Shown here: positions 27,101 to 35,247 of the stretch, one piece after another
Position numbering within the stretch: position 1 is the first letter of the stretch
How the letters are laid out: each line of letters begins with the position of its first letter
Assembly (NCBI GenBank): GCA_037954235.1
Contig: JBBMOA010000017.1
Location: 23,324,027-23,388,026 of the forward strand
Reading direction: 5' to 3'
DNA length: 64,000 bases
Origin: Aulostomus chinensis
Taxonomy: Eukaryota; Chordata; Actinopteri; Syngnathiformes; Aulostomidae
The notes under the pieces: generated by a model
What the model saw: the letters and a program-made list of their open reading frames with translations, nothing else
Database searches by the model: none
What the model was told of the DNA's origin: nothing
Program-made: the position numbers and the translations under genes

Positions 27101-30100
27101 AACAGCCACTCTTCCTCTGAGCCCTGATGATCAAAATCCTCTATTCCAAATTAATATCGTGATCCCATGTTGATTTGGGGCTGTTTTGTTGTTGTTGTTT
27201 TATCCGGGATGTAAATGTGTATGTTATGAACAGACAGTAACATGCTGGCTTTTCCTCTCTCTGTCACTCTGTCAGATGAGTTGAGGAAGCAGTTAGAGAC
27301 GCAGCAGAGACGGCGAGCAGCTCACGGTAGGTTCACAGTGGAGAGTCGAGTAGCAGCCAAGCAGCAACGGAGACCGGCACCGTTTGAGCTTTGACCTTCA
27401 TCTGCCAGCACCGAACCAACACGCCACTTAAAAGATCAACCATTTAAAATAAAGATTACGATTGAGTGTTGAAAGAAAGAACAAAGCCACCGCTAACGCA
27501 ACCTTTTTTTAATCATTTTGATATTGATCTACAGTGAAGCATAAATATTGCTGCTACGTGCAGCCGCGACCGCTTCAAAGCATTTGCAGAAGGCCTCGAC
27601 GACTGAAGCTAAATGACCAAAAAATGTGTGGCACAACTCTGACTCCTTCATTTACTCTCTTCAGACTGTTTTGTTTACTGACATAAATGCTTTGATGAAG
27701 AAATCTGGTTCAGGCGCCAAAGGTTTTGCCTCCCATTATGAGTCCCGCATCAGAGAACACTTCACAGCAGCCTGGCTTCTATTACACACAGCCGAACTCT
27801 CAAATGAACTCAGGATACGTTCACTGCACAAAACAGCAGAAAAGGTTTTTTTTTTCTACAGTATTTTTTTCTGACCTTTGTCACCTTTCTAATTCCACTG
27901 TAGGTGTGGTGGGAAACCACATGGAGGAGAAGGAGCGGGAGGATCCAGAGGAAGAAAACCTTCGCAAACACATTGAACAGGAAAAAAAGATGTGAGTGGC
28001 GGGGGGGGGGGGGGGGTGGAGAGACAACAACTTTCAAGACTGATTGGACTCAGCCGATGCAGCCTTGTGCGGACTACAGGATGAATTTAGTGCTGCCAAT
28101 ATCTCCCATCAGTTACAAAGGCACCGTTGGACGTCTGAAAGCGCTGAGGACTGAGATTGAACATCTGCAGCTGTTGTTGGAGAGAGCAAAGGTCAAGCTC
28201 CAGAAGGACTTCCATAAGTGGTGGAATCAAGAGGCCTCCCATGTGCAGGTGTCTCACCTCTCCACCCATCTACAACACCACATAAAGGTAGCATGTGGCT
28301 GGGCTAGCCTGCCAAAGAGGACTTTGATTATCTCTCTATGCGTGTGTGTTGTCTGAATATCGGCCTCTCAGGACACATTCGTGTGTGTAAGCTGATATGC
28401 ATGTGTCCTTGACTTCGGAGGCTTTTATGGCACCGTGGTGACCCTCGCAGCTTCTGTTCCACATCACGTAGAGAGGAAATGTAGGAGGCAATTACGTGGC
28501 AAGATGTTTTATCAGAATTCCACATGACACAAATAAGAGCCTGGAGAGAATCGCTGAGACAAGACGGTATCAGTTCGGTCTTAACGAAGACACCATGTCG
28601 AATACTGGAGGGATAAGAAGTGACTCAGTGTTCCACTTCTAAATGTTAGTTTGTGTTTGTGTAATATTCTGAAATGTAAGCTGTGTGAAAGCTTGGAGGG
28701 AAAGATGAGCTGAAAATTCAGCCTCACATGTTTCTCACCACATCTGACCAGCAGACACTGCTGGCTTCTTCTCTTTGGTTTTGATCTTGTGAATGAACAA
28801 TATTTCACTCACATCTGAGCGAAGTTTGGGAATTTATCACCCAATGACAAACAGCAAAAAAAAAAAAAAAAAAAGAAGAAGAAGAAGGAAATTTTCCAGA
28901 CAGGAAGCAGGATGTGTACTTCGCCAGTTTGTTCAGCAGCTTTTGTTGGAAAAACAGCACACATGTCGCTGGTTAGATTTTGGGTGAAAGGTTTGATGCA
29001 ATATGAAGATGCAACTATCTGCTAGTCGGGTTTGTCTGTCCTGTGATTAATTATGGCCAGCATGGGTTTTTCATTACAGTTGTGTCCCTCGTTTCTCCAC
29101 AATTGCGTCTAGGAATCGGAGTCAGAAGGAACAGCCAGACGTCAAACTGCAACTCCAAGTGCAGCCTTGCAGCCACCTTCACCTGCAACTCCAGGCTACG
29201 AGTGAGTCATACATCAGCTGACTTGGCTACGGCCTGATTGTCTGTGCTTCCGTCTGTCCTTGTAAGACAGGCGTCACCGAGCTGTCAATCACAATCAGCT
29301 GGTCAGTCTTTGAGCACAGCTTTCCCAGTACCAGTGGACTTTTCATCGTTCATTTCATCATCAACTGTCACTGTAATAAGCAAACTGCTGCCGTGTGCCG
29401 GTGAAAGTTTGACGGAAGATGACATGCTGTCGCGTGCGCGTCTGTAACATCGTCCAGAGGCAGTTAAAACGATGGAGCTGATGTTTAAAGTGGTTCTCTG
29501 TGGGCAGCAGCAGAGGAGATGTGAGGCGCATGCGACCCGCGGAGCTCCTCAGACGCCTCTATGATCTAAATCTGGGACTGCAGATTCAAACGAAAGTGTT
29601 GCAGTGATTTCATCACCAAAGAGCACCGTGATGCAGGCTCGTGCTCAGGATGCTTTGTCACAAATTTCCATGAGAACAACTTTAAACTCGCTTGTTTTCT
29701 GAATAGGATTGTTGATGCTGTTGTCTCTGCATAGACGCAAAGAGGATCTTTATGTGAAATAGATGTATTCTACGCTGACATCAAAGGTAATCCCCAGTTA
29801 GAAAAGGTTGGTGGCCAGTGCTGCAGCTGCTGTAAGCCAGTCGTGTGAAGCTTTACTTTCACACTGAGCTTTCTGTTTGCATTTCTACTGAACTGAACTG
29901 GTTTGTTATGAACAGAAATCACAACTCGAACCAGCTTCCCATAACCGACTCATTTCCATTCAGTTCATTCATGGTATTTTTCATTTCCACCCTCTGGCTC
30001 TTGATTAATGACTCCTCTGTGCTTTCTTCCCTCAGAAACAAATATTGAAGATAGCAGTCATGGAGATATTTGTTGTTGCAACGTCCAGGACTGATGTGAA

Positions 30101-31656
30101 TACATCACTCTGTCTCTGCTGGCCCACATCACCTTTTGTATTATCTCCACGGGGGTATTGTTCATTTTAGTATGAAGTCATGATTAGATGTCCAGTAAGT
30201 CTGCCTGTGACTGGAGCTCTCATGGCACAACTTTACCGGACTCACCGAATTAAGACACATAAATCAGTGAAGCTCTTTGATCATCTGAACATCAAAGTGT
30301 TTTGTGTTTGAGGCATTACTCTAAAATCATCACATTGTAACCTGTAGAGAACAACAAGACTCACCCTGCTGCAGTCAAATCTCTCAGCTCGGTGTTCACT
30401 CAGCCTGGCGTTTAGATGGAGGCAGTGCTCCCTCTTCTGGTTGAGACTGGCACTGCAGGCCCATGACAGAGTAGAAACACATGTTGGATGTGGTGTAGTG
30501 TAGTTCTCCAGTGGATTAAAACCAAAGGTTGTCCTACACAGCAATGTACAGGTGATCAGTTCTTCTAGCTGTATACAGTTCACCTGGACCATGCAGTAAT
30601 GAACGACGCAGCACAGCAGGTAGAGGCCTAGACTCCTCCTCCCCCTCCTCCCTGTGTCAGGACCCCAGTCAGCCAGCTTCAACTCTCTTCAATGGATCAA
30701 TACTGCTAGCAGATCAATTACCTTAGAATTATAATTGTTGTGTTTCTTTGAATTTCAGAAGCTTCCTCCCCAAAAGCCCCTCCATCGTTTCTGTAGCCCA
30801 TCAGGATGAGAGAGGGGCTTCATCAGAGTGGAGGTGAGTGAAGGGTCCCGCCTGTCCTCAGGGCCTCCAAGGACACACACCTTTCTGTTAAAAAGCATCT
30901 GAATGAGAAAAAGCCTCGTTTAGACTTAAAATTAACTTTTCCTGGAATGAGGTGTTATCAAGTGTTATTTCTCACCTCAACACGACTCACCAGGTCTTGA
31001 AAAAGTCCTTGAATGCTGCATCTCATGGAGTTGAGGACCCGTGTGTGTGTCCGCTGTATCGATCTTCAAGTGTTGGCCCTGAGTGAAACAATCCGTGGTG
31101 AATGACATGTTTGCCGCAGCCCTTCAAACTACCCATACACCCGGACCTGGAGCTTTTATAGCTGCTGGGTGTTTTCGCTCCACTTCTGTACCCGGCCATA
31201 AATTTTTATTCCTTTGTGAAGTAATGTCTCTAAACTCTGTTAACAAATCAAAGACCCTGGGGTCTTGCCAAACGCTGCTGAGGCAACCTTCTTACAGCCA
31301 CACTAAAACACTCAATGTATAACATTTATGCTTTTGTTCGTCTCCAACACCCTCTTATAGCAACAGAGATGCTATTGTTTTACACAGAGGTTCCACGGTA
31401 TAGGGGCTTTTAGCCTATTTCCTCTTCGCTGTCGAATGTTTCCAACATTGTAGAGTGATGGTGTTCAACAGTTTGTCTCCCCAACACACACAAGCGCCTC
31501 TACATGTGTATGTTTCAGAGCTCTTTCCACCGCCGCGCTCTCATCCTCCTCTATCCCGCTGACTGGAGACCAGCGAGCTGACGCCGACATCCTGGCCTTC
31601 ATCAGAGCCAGGCAGAAGCTCCTCGACAGGACAGGTAGCGCGCGCGCACACACACA

Positions 31657-31701
<45 letters not shown>

Positions 31702-31921
31702 CAAGAAATACCACAGAGGCTTATCCTTTGCACAATGCATATCTTGCATCAACACTGCCATCTGGTGGTGAGGTACCTGAAACTACACCGGCCCATAACT
31801 ATTTTGAGTTTTGTTTGCATTAATTAAACTCCTAGGGAGCATCTTGTGATATTCCACTCAAATCAAAAACTAAGATCTTTATCTGCTTTATCAAATAGTG
31901 CAATCTTTTGATCATGCATGG

Positions 31922-31990
<69 letters not shown>

Positions 31991-32571
31991 CCTCTCTTTC
32001 TCTCTCGCCATTGACCCTGATGTAGCTGCTTACTTTGGCCGTCAGTACCGTGGACTTGGCTGTCTTGTGGTTTGCCACTACATATCCAGAACAACTGAGG
32101 TCATATGAACACACAGACAGACCAATGACCAAATGAGTCTCACCAGACAGAAAAACAGTCCGGGTGCTGCCCTCTCAAATCTGTCTTGTTTTCATCCGTC
32201 CTCTTTGCCCTTCTATCCCTCTTATCTTTTTTTTCCGTCCCCCTCCCCATGCAAGGAAGACTCATTTCATGCCTCTTTAACTTGGCACTACTAAGCTGGA
32301 TAGCGTCTGTGTTTTGACAGGAAAGCCCCTCTCCTTGGTTGTTTGCTAACCCCAGTATGGTACTACTCCCCCTATCAAAATAGCTTTTAAGTCACAGGTG
32401 CATGCTGGGAATCTCAGAGAAGCAGCTGTTAACGCGATTTCATTGGTGTTATAATTGTGAAACTACGGATTTTCCCTCTGATGTATATTTCTAGATGCCT
32501 CACAGGTGAGCCGTGTTTCTGAATGGATGTCAAATGTGTTTCTATGTCTTGCAGGCGCAGCGCAGCAATAA
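442..32571 (+). CDS. kif6: kif6, 3' part (13 coding exons, C-terminal 426 aa of kinesin family member 6)
   Basis: Joined exons: 442-545, 2115-2220, 3770-3929, 12010-12189, 21369-21471, 22033-22088, 27276-27326, 27904-27991, 28113-28248, 29113-29201, 30759-30833, 31519-31634, 32555-32571. All boundaries are GT-AG and codon phase is continuous through every junction. The predicted protein matches what I know of vertebrate KIF6 downstream of the motor: a coiled-coil start with GEQR, the block RDNEISILVKILKKEKK, RDHEDN, IEHLQLLLERAKVKLQK followed by WW, and a C-terminus with SSIPLTGD then DILAFIRARQKLL. KIF6 is a kinesin-9-family microtubule motor linked to cilia and, in zebrafish, spine shape. 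The motor-domain exons must lie upstream of the window. The last exons are low-complexity (S, P, T) and less certain than the first nine. Next gene downstream is kcnk16, 2.5 kb away, same strand. Confidence 0.93.
546..2114 (+). other. kif6: kif6 intron a-b
   Basis: About 1.6 kb. Mostly unremarkable AT-rich DNA; the short ORFs near 988-1327 have no coding features. Its 3' end is a long (GT)n tract that runs almost into the splice acceptor. Confidence 0.85.
2031..2107 (+). repeat. (GT)n microsatellite abutting a splice acceptor
   Basis: About 38 uninterrupted GT units, ending 7 nt before the kif6 exon b start at 2115. It occupies the place where a polypyrimidine tract is expected. ORFs predicted across it on both strands are repeat artefacts. 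Confidence 0.98.
2115..2220 (+). CDS. kif6: kif6 exon b
   Basis: The acceptor is the AG at 2113-2114, chosen over the AG at 2108-2109 because only 2115 keeps the frame of exon a. Donor GTAACG at 2221. 106 nt. Encodes LEELVKTFLDDPGPEV then GPDMRKIQHCFSLLK, matching the KIF6 block with ADMRK and HHCF. Confidence 0.92.
2221..3769 (+). other. kif6: kif6 intron b-c
   Basis: About 1.5 kb, AT-rich, with a short T/A-rich patch near 2863-2885. The open frames at 2953-3327 and 3334-3666 lack acceptable splice and coding features, so I read the whole stretch as intron. Confidence 0.8.
3770..3929 (+). CDS. kif6: kif6 exon c
   Basis: Acceptor TTTTTTTCTACAG ends at 3769. 160 nt, phase 0 in, one base out. 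Encodes RMILEKRGGWDGSGGDG, a glycine-rich linker, then EVTKLKEMLMQRDNEI. The RDNEI end is the KIF6 block that continues in exon d. The donor is weak (GTATCC at 3930), and the same seven bases GTATCCT also begin exon d. Confidence 0.88.
5256..5288 (+). repeat. (CA)n microsatellite
   Basis: About 16 CA units in kif6 intron c-d. Confidence 0.97.
5941..6216 (+). mobile_element. tRNA-derived SINE, family A
   Basis: The head carries a pol III A-box-like TGGCTCAGGGGTAGAGTGG and a B-box-like GGTTCGATCC, spaced as in tRNA genes. The body ends in AAAGCGCTATATAAA, a 3' end common in teleost genomes. Near-matching short direct repeats (TTTATGC at 5934-5940 and 6217-6223) look like the target-site duplication. 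It is not a working tRNA gene because no cloverleaf 3' half follows. Confidence 0.85.
7841..7920 (+). repeat. Foldback/MITE-like family, copy 1 (left end only)
   Basis: Shares the family terminus: CTTCACC, AAAAGTGTATT, then TTCAAGTTCTCAGAATAGG and GTCTTGAGCT. It runs into the LINE fragment at about 7900, so it was probably truncated by it. Confidence 0.65.
7897..8400 (-). pseudogene. LINE reverse-transcriptase fragment (degenerate)
   Basis: The minus-strand frame stays open for 167 codons and contains reverse-transcriptase motifs: RQGCPLSPVLF and FPDDVVLLA, the latter a mutated form of the catalytic F-A-D-D box (alanine changed to proline), followed by FAAECETAGMRIST, typical of teleost non-LTR retrotransposons. 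The part nearer 8400 (PNDPRSYAV) seems to come from another region of the same or a related element, so the copy is rearranged as well as truncated. There is no endonuclease domain and no full-length ORF. The subfamily (Rex1/L2-like) is uncertain. Confidence 0.82.
12010..12189 (+). CDS. kif6: kif6 exon d
   Basis: Acceptor CTACAG ends at 12009, donor GTACTT at 12190. 180 nt, two bases complete the codon from exon c. Encodes ILVKILKKEKKRAQDAVAQL, directly continuing RDNEI(S) of exon c as in mammalian KIF6 (NILVNMLKKEKKKAQ), then a serine-rich variable stretch ending MRRG. Confidence 0.92.
14973..14991 (+). repeat. Poly-C tract (19 nt)
   Basis: Uninterrupted run of cytosines in kif6 intron d-e. 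Confidence 0.95.
15121..15161 (+). repeat. (CA)n microsatellite
   Basis: About 20 CA units with one CG interruption near the start. Confidence 0.97.
16535..16660 (+). repeat. Teleost interspersed repeat fragment with (TTGG)n
   Basis: CCATCAAG, a (GGTT)n run, then GTTAGCAGGATAT and a degenerate downstream part. The phrase 'GTTGGTTAGCAGGAT' is characteristic of a very common fish repeat; a second related piece lies at 19843-20040. Recognised by memory of the consensus, so moderate confidence. Confidence 0.5.
18721..18890 (+). repeat. Foldback/MITE-like family, copy 2
   Basis: TACTTCACCCAAAAAGTTTA, then TTCAAGTACTCACAAACAGG, a T-rich middle, and GACTCCTGAATGCAGAATGC, all shared with copies at 24390, 33871 and 55684. 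Confidence 0.75.
18939..18960 (+). repeat. (GA)n microsatellite
   Basis: About 11 GA units. Confidence 0.95.
19843..20040 (+). repeat. Teleost interspersed repeat fragment
   Basis: Begins CTCCACCAAAGGAGGTCATG, continues with GTTAGCAGGATAAC and GGACGGATTTTGATTGAA, resembling a common fish repeat in which these phrases recur. Related to the 16535 fragment. Confidence 0.5.
21369..21471 (+). CDS. kif6: kif6 exon e
   Basis: Acceptor CTCTCAG ends at 21368, donor GTAGTG at 21472. 103 nt, phase continuous. Encodes QEAFESFVRDHEDNLTVEDN then RSLLKQR, matching the mammalian KIF6 block FRRDHEDNRTIEENKALLKQ. Confidence 0.93.
21472..22032 (+). other. kif6: kif6 intron e-f
   Basis: 561 nt. About 21585-21735 resembles a common teleost repeat (ATATCTCAGGAGAGTCTGGA, GGAATTCCTTCAAATTTGGC, TGTCCACTGGGG). 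ORFs here are not coding. Confidence 0.7.
22033..22088 (+). CDS. kif6: kif6 exon f
   Basis: Acceptor TTGCGCAG ends at 22032, donor GTAAGT-like at 22089. 56 nt. Encodes STEARKLGEQLHEAKNKI, matching mammalian ALGEQVNLTRNKI. Confidence 0.92.
24390..24502 (+). repeat. Foldback/MITE-like family, copy 3
   Basis: Starts TTAAAGCGAGATTTTACC, then TTTCAAGTTCTCGCTAATAGG, GTCTTGAGC and GTGACTCCAGAATGCAGAAA. Left half only. Confidence 0.75.
24950..25130 (+). repeat. AAGTAGAAGTA-type interspersed repeat
   Basis: Degenerate array of AAGTAGAAGTA and AAAGTAC words (24970-25080), then a tail TGAAGTAAAAAGTAATGATT. The same wording recurs around 55195-55258 and 55650-55680, where a SINE interrupts it. Confidence 0.6.
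26528..26808 (+). repeat. Foldback/MITE-like family, copy 4 (both ends)
   Basis: The left end CCAAGTGTATTTTGC and the right end GCAAAATACACTTTTGG are inverted repeats of each other (26547-26565 against about 26782-26800). Internal words (GAGCTC, AGCTAAATATACA) are shared with other copies. About 280 bp with no coding capacity, as expected for a non-autonomous element. Confidence 0.75.
26873..27129 (-). mobile_element. Chimeric tRNA-derived SINE (head A, tail B)
   Basis: Read on the minus strand it begins with the family A head (GGCTCAGAGG, GGTTCGATCC, CTCCTGATGG) and then switches to the family B tail (GGACTGGCGACCCGTCC, GAGAGGC-like reversed, GGGTGGAGCC reversed) ending in ATGGATGG. Flanked by ATCAAAATC at 26864-26872 and 27130-27138, a likely target-site duplication. 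Confidence 0.8.
27276..27326 (+). CDS. kif6: kif6 exon g
   Basis: Acceptor CTCTGTCAG ends at 27275, donor GTAGGT at 27327. 51 nt. Encodes (N)ELRKQLETQQRRRAAH, a basic coiled-coil piece. Phase fits exons f and h. Confidence 0.88.
27327..27903 (+). other. kif6: kif6 intron g-h
   Basis: 577 nt; open frames here are not supported. Ends with a T-rich tract and TGTAG acceptor. Confidence 0.75.
27904..27991 (+). CDS. kif6: kif6 exon h
   Basis: Acceptor CCACTGTAG ends at 27903, donor GTGAGT at 27992. 88 nt. Encodes VVGNHMEEKEREDPEEENL then RKHIEQEKK, matching mammalian VDPEEEKLRSQLEEEKK. A 16-nt poly-G run begins 9 nt into the following 121-nt intron. Confidence 0.93.
28001..28016 (+). repeat. Poly-G tract beside a splice donor
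   Basis: Sixteen G in a row starting 9 nt after the start of the kif6 exon h donor (GTGAGTGGC). Lies within a very short intron. Confidence 0.95.
28113..28248 (+). CDS. kif6: kif6 exon i
   Basis: Acceptor CCCATCAG ends at 28112, donor GTGTCT at 28249. 136 nt. Encodes RLKALRTEIEHLQLLLERAK then VKLQKDFHKWW and NQEASHVQ, the most conserved non-motor block of KIF6 (mammalian RLKALKVEIEHLQLLMDKAK). Heptad periodicity suggests coiled coil. Confidence 0.95.
28249..29112 (+). other. kif6: kif6 intron i-j
   Basis: 864 nt with an A-rich run at 28856-28890; nothing else recognised. Confidence 0.75.
29113..29201 (+). CDS. kif6: kif6 exon j (low-complexity)
   Basis: Acceptor GCGTCTAG ends at 29112, donor GTGAGT at 29202. 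89 nt. In phase with exon i it reads ESESEGTARRQTATPSAALQ then PPSPATPGYE, a proline/serine/threonine-rich segment. An alternative acceptor at 29124 (GTCAG) would give other phases. Chosen because it keeps the frame open through to the conserved C-terminus; the equivalent mammalian region is poorly conserved. Confidence 0.7.
29202..30758 (+). other. kif6: kif6 intron j-k
   Basis: 1.6 kb, no recognised repeat or exon. The minus-strand ORF at 30281-30682 has no recognisable homology. Confidence 0.7.
30759..30833 (+). CDS. kif6: kif6 exon k
   Basis: Acceptor AATTTCAG ends at 30758, donor GTGAGT at 30834. 75 nt. Reads SFLPKSPSIVSVAHQDERGA then SSEWR in phase with its neighbours. Low-complexity C-terminal region; supported mainly by strong splice sites and frame. 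Confidence 0.75.
30834..31518 (+). other. kif6: kif6 intron k-l
   Basis: 685 nt, nothing recognised. Confidence 0.7.
31519..31634 (+). CDS. kif6: kif6 exon l (conserved C-terminal motif)
   Basis: Acceptor TGTTTCAG ends at 31518, donor GTAGCG at 31635. 116 nt. Encodes SSSSIPLTGDQRADADILAF then IRARQKLLDRT, a close match to the mammalian KIF6 C-terminus (SSIPLTGD, DIIAFIKARQ). A (GC)n(CA)n tract begins 4 nt into the intron. Confidence 0.93.
31638..31696 (+). repeat. (GC)n(CA)n microsatellite at splice donor
   Basis: Starts as GCGCGCGC then about 25 CA units with one CT interruption, right after the kif6 exon l donor. Confidence 0.96.
31923..31990 (+). repeat. (CT)n microsatellite
   Basis: More than 30 CT units. 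Predicted ORFs of alternating Ser-Leu or Glu-Arg across it are artefacts. Confidence 0.97.
32555..32571 (+). CDS. kif6: kif6 terminal coding exon
   Basis: Acceptor ATGTCTTGCAG ends at 32554. Only 17 coding bases complete the codon and add AAQQ before TAA at 32569-32571. Inferred from frame and a good acceptor; the C-terminal tail after RARQKLL is short in mammals too. Alternative: the transcript could end inside the CA tract by read-through, which is less likely. Confidence 0.65.
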
Positions 32572-33070
32572 CAGGACGTCCTGGGGGAACACATGAAGTT
32601 ATCATCCTTGTGCAACCTCCACATCTGTCAGGTGATAACAGGAACCTGGAAACATGTGGCAGACATTCTTGCGTGTTGATGGACATTGGAGATGTGAGGA
32701 AAGACAATAATAAAGAAGAACCTGTGCCACCACACGTCACGCATCCTCCTGGAGATGCTGCCAGGATTATAACGCGCAGCATAAATCACAGGCTGCACCG
32801 TCCATTTGATCTGAACAAATGTTGTCTCAAGATATGAGAGGAGGGAGCGCACAATAGGAAACCAGCTGGCTCCAGTGTGTGTTTAGAGATGTAATGAATC
32901 ATAACTCTTGAAATGGCCACAGGAAGTTGAAACCTTTATAATGACAAATGCATCTCATTTGTCTGTCTGGTTTCACTTCATGCTAAGGATGACGGATTCC
33001 GGGTCAGATGCTGTAAAAAGATGTAATAAATGTACAGTTCAAATATGCACCATAAAAGGAATAAAAAATA
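32572..33070 (+). terminator. kif6: Probable kif6 3' UTR with poly(A) signals
   Basis: AATAAA hexamers at 32709-32714, 33025-33030 and 33060-33065 follow the stop codon. Which one is used cannot be told from sequence alone. Confidence 0.5.
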
Positions 33071-33870
33071 AGAGCTGTGTGATGATGTATGATGCAACCC
33101 TGAAATAGCTGGTCGTTTCTCATTCGGCAGACTAATTTGGTGAATGGGGTTTAGAGCTAAAGCTCCTCTTGTCTCTTTATCGTGTCCTGATTGATATTTT
33201 TCTCCGCAACACGAACAGAAAAATTCCTCAGAAAAGACATTTATGATTCCCCACAAATTTCAGCCACAAAGGTTAAAGGGCATCTGAAGTCAACCCCAGC
33301 ACTTCAGTCAAAGTGTGTGTGTGGATGTCACTCCCTTACAAGTAAAAATTGATCAGTCACATCTTTGAGAGGTGAAGGAACATGTTGACGTTTTTATTTG
33401 CTGACAGGTTTGAGCAATGCCCTTTGAGTTGCTCTTCAAATCAAACTCCACCCGAGCACCTCGCTGTCTGAGCCTCTGCTGTCCAAACAGAGAACAATCT
33501 GTTTGCATCGCTTTGCCTTGATTTGTTTGACAGATGACGAGCAGCAGCACAATTTGCATCCAGGCAGAGTTGCCCCGGAGAAAGAGTCCTCTCAGACACG
33601 CTCACGGCATCTGTTACTTCTCCCAGTCACCTCCGGGACTTCCTTCCTCCCTTCCTTAACCCTAACCCATTCATAAAAGCTCCCTGTAATTGGCAGAACC
33701 AACACCAACCTGGACACACAGTTCATCAAACATCCCACACCGTCAGACTGAATACTCTTGGGAACTCATGAAAGGCACCACATGCATGTAGTTTTGACTT
33801 CATCAGGTTTTAAATGTCCAATTTATTACTTTTAACTGAAATCTCGCTGCACTATTGCATCACCCCTTGC

Positions 33871-34166
33871 AGCGACACTTGAATATTGCTTTTCAAGTAC
33901 TCACGAATAGGTGTGTTGAGCTCATTGTGGGGTTTTTTTTTTTTCTTTCCCCCTCCTGCACTCACTTCTTTGTGAATCCAGAATGCAGAAAGAGCCAGCC
34001 ACATATAACTCTCCAAAAATGTATGTAAACAAACTCTCAAGCTGCTGCGTTCTGGAGTTAAAAAGAAGAAATGCAGGAGGGGAGGGGGGGGACACCTTTG
34101 TGAGCTCAAGGCAAGTATTTGTGAGTACTTGAAAGGCAAGAAGAACTTACTGGTGGAAGTGTCGCT
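33871..34166 (+). mobile_element. Foldback/MITE-like element, copy 5 (intact palindrome)
   Basis: The best copy of the family. The left end AGCGACACTT, then TTCAAGTACTCACGAATA and TTGAGCTCA, is mirrored at the right end by TGAGCTCAAGG, TTTGTGAGTACTTGAAAGG and AAGTGTCGCT (to 34166). About 296 bp with long terminal inverted repeats, a poly-T stretch and the word CCAGAATGCAGAAAGAGCC inside. No ORF, so non-autonomous. Confidence 0.85.
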
Positions 34167-34956
34167 TCAAATGAGGTTGGACAGTTCTTTTCATAGACGT
34201 AATCAGCGACATCGGGGCATCAACCCATGAGCACCGAGCCTTTTAAGTGGGTGCCCCCCCCCCCCCCCCCCCCACATGCTTTAGAAATGTAGAACCCCAT
34301 TAGGTTCTCTCAAGATTTCTTCCAGCTCTTTGGTTTATGGCCCACAATAAAGCCGTGCTCTCAACAGGTCTCCGTCCGACCATAAACGGACGTGACCTCT
34401 CAGTCGGGGAAACATCCGACCATTGTTGTGACAGATTTGTACACTGACGAGATTTCAAAGTGTCTGTATTTCAATTTAAAGTCCCAGTTTTGTCATGCCT
34501 GAAGTTGTGGCACCAGTCTTGCTTCGACGGCTGGATCCGCCAGTCCTTTGACCATCGGCGCTGCCCTGAGAGGCTGCGGCTTCAACAACCAACAGCACTC
34601 AGGTAAAATATTAACTTTTGTTCTGCTGACAAGATGCTGCCGCCGCTTCCTTATTAGTGGAAACAGTTTAAACTGTGTGTGTCCAGATGTCGCCCTAATG
34701 GAGAAGAGGTGTTTGATCATTACCCGAGCAACCCATAAATCAAAGCTGAACATCTACACGAGACCAGACTAATCAGAGGGAGACCTCTACTTTTGAGAGC
34801 TGTCCTAAATTGCAGCGTTAAGATTGACATCACCGGGATCAAAAGACTCGACTTCACATTTGTATTTAATCTCGTCGTTTTTCACAGTCTGCGACAATGA
34901 CATCCGTCGCTGTGGATTTACACAAGAGATTCGTGCATTTTATCAAGAATTTTAAC
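34167..34956 (+). other. Intergenic region upstream of kcnk16
   Basis: Contains a 20-nt poly-C run (34254-34273). No exon recognised. The kcnk16 promoter should lie in its distal part, but I see no decisive core element. Confidence 0.6.
34254..34273 (+). repeat. Poly-C tract (20 nt)
   Basis: Uninterrupted cytosines between kif6 and kcnk16. Confidence 0.95.
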
Positions 34957-34971
34957 ATGAGACCTCTCTGA
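34957..34971 (+). promoter_or_regulatory. Possible short upstream ORF of kcnk16
   Basis: ATG followed by three codons and TGA, 63 nt before the kcnk16 start. It matters only if the transcript starts upstream of it, which is unknown. Confidence 0.3.
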
Positions 34972-35034
34972 ATCCATTGACCGTCTTTTTAAGTTGGAGC
35001 ATCGGTGCGCCTGTGCTGGCACTGAGCAGGGTTG

Positions 35035-35247
35035 ATGGCGAGGTTCCAGCTGGTCCGGGTCAAAGTGAGCTGGACGGTACTTTTGGCTCTGGCCCACCTC
35101 ACCTACCTGCTGCTGGGAGCCACCATCTTCCAGATACTGGAGCGCGAGGCTGAGAGAAACAACCGAAACCACTTCCAGCTGGAGAAGTTGAATTTCCTGG
35201 CTAACTACACCTGCCTGGATGGACCGGCCCTGGAGAAGTTTGTTCAG
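35035..35247 (+). CDS. kcnk16: kcnk16 exon 1
   Basis: 71 codons: M1 helix, GATIFQILE and the cap start with FQLEKL, NYTCLD. Donor GTGTGA at 35248, phase 0. Confidence 0.93.

Larger units (their letters stand above)
22089..27275 (+). other. kif6: kif6 intron f-g (5.2 kb)
   Basis: Holds a foldback-element copy (24390-24502), a run of AAGTAGAAGTA-type repeat (about 24950-25130), a second, near-complete foldback copy (26528-26808) and a chimeric SINE in minus orientation (26873-27129). No exon is needed between the flanking exons. Confidence 0.78.
31635..32554 (+). other. kif6: kif6 last intron
   Basis: 920 nt containing a (GC)n(CA)n tract directly at the donor and a long (CT)n tract at 31923-31990. 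Confidence 0.75.

Noticed and set aside
31908..32132. Ser-Leu and Arg-Glu repeat ORFs
   Set aside because: Translation of a (CT)n microsatellite.
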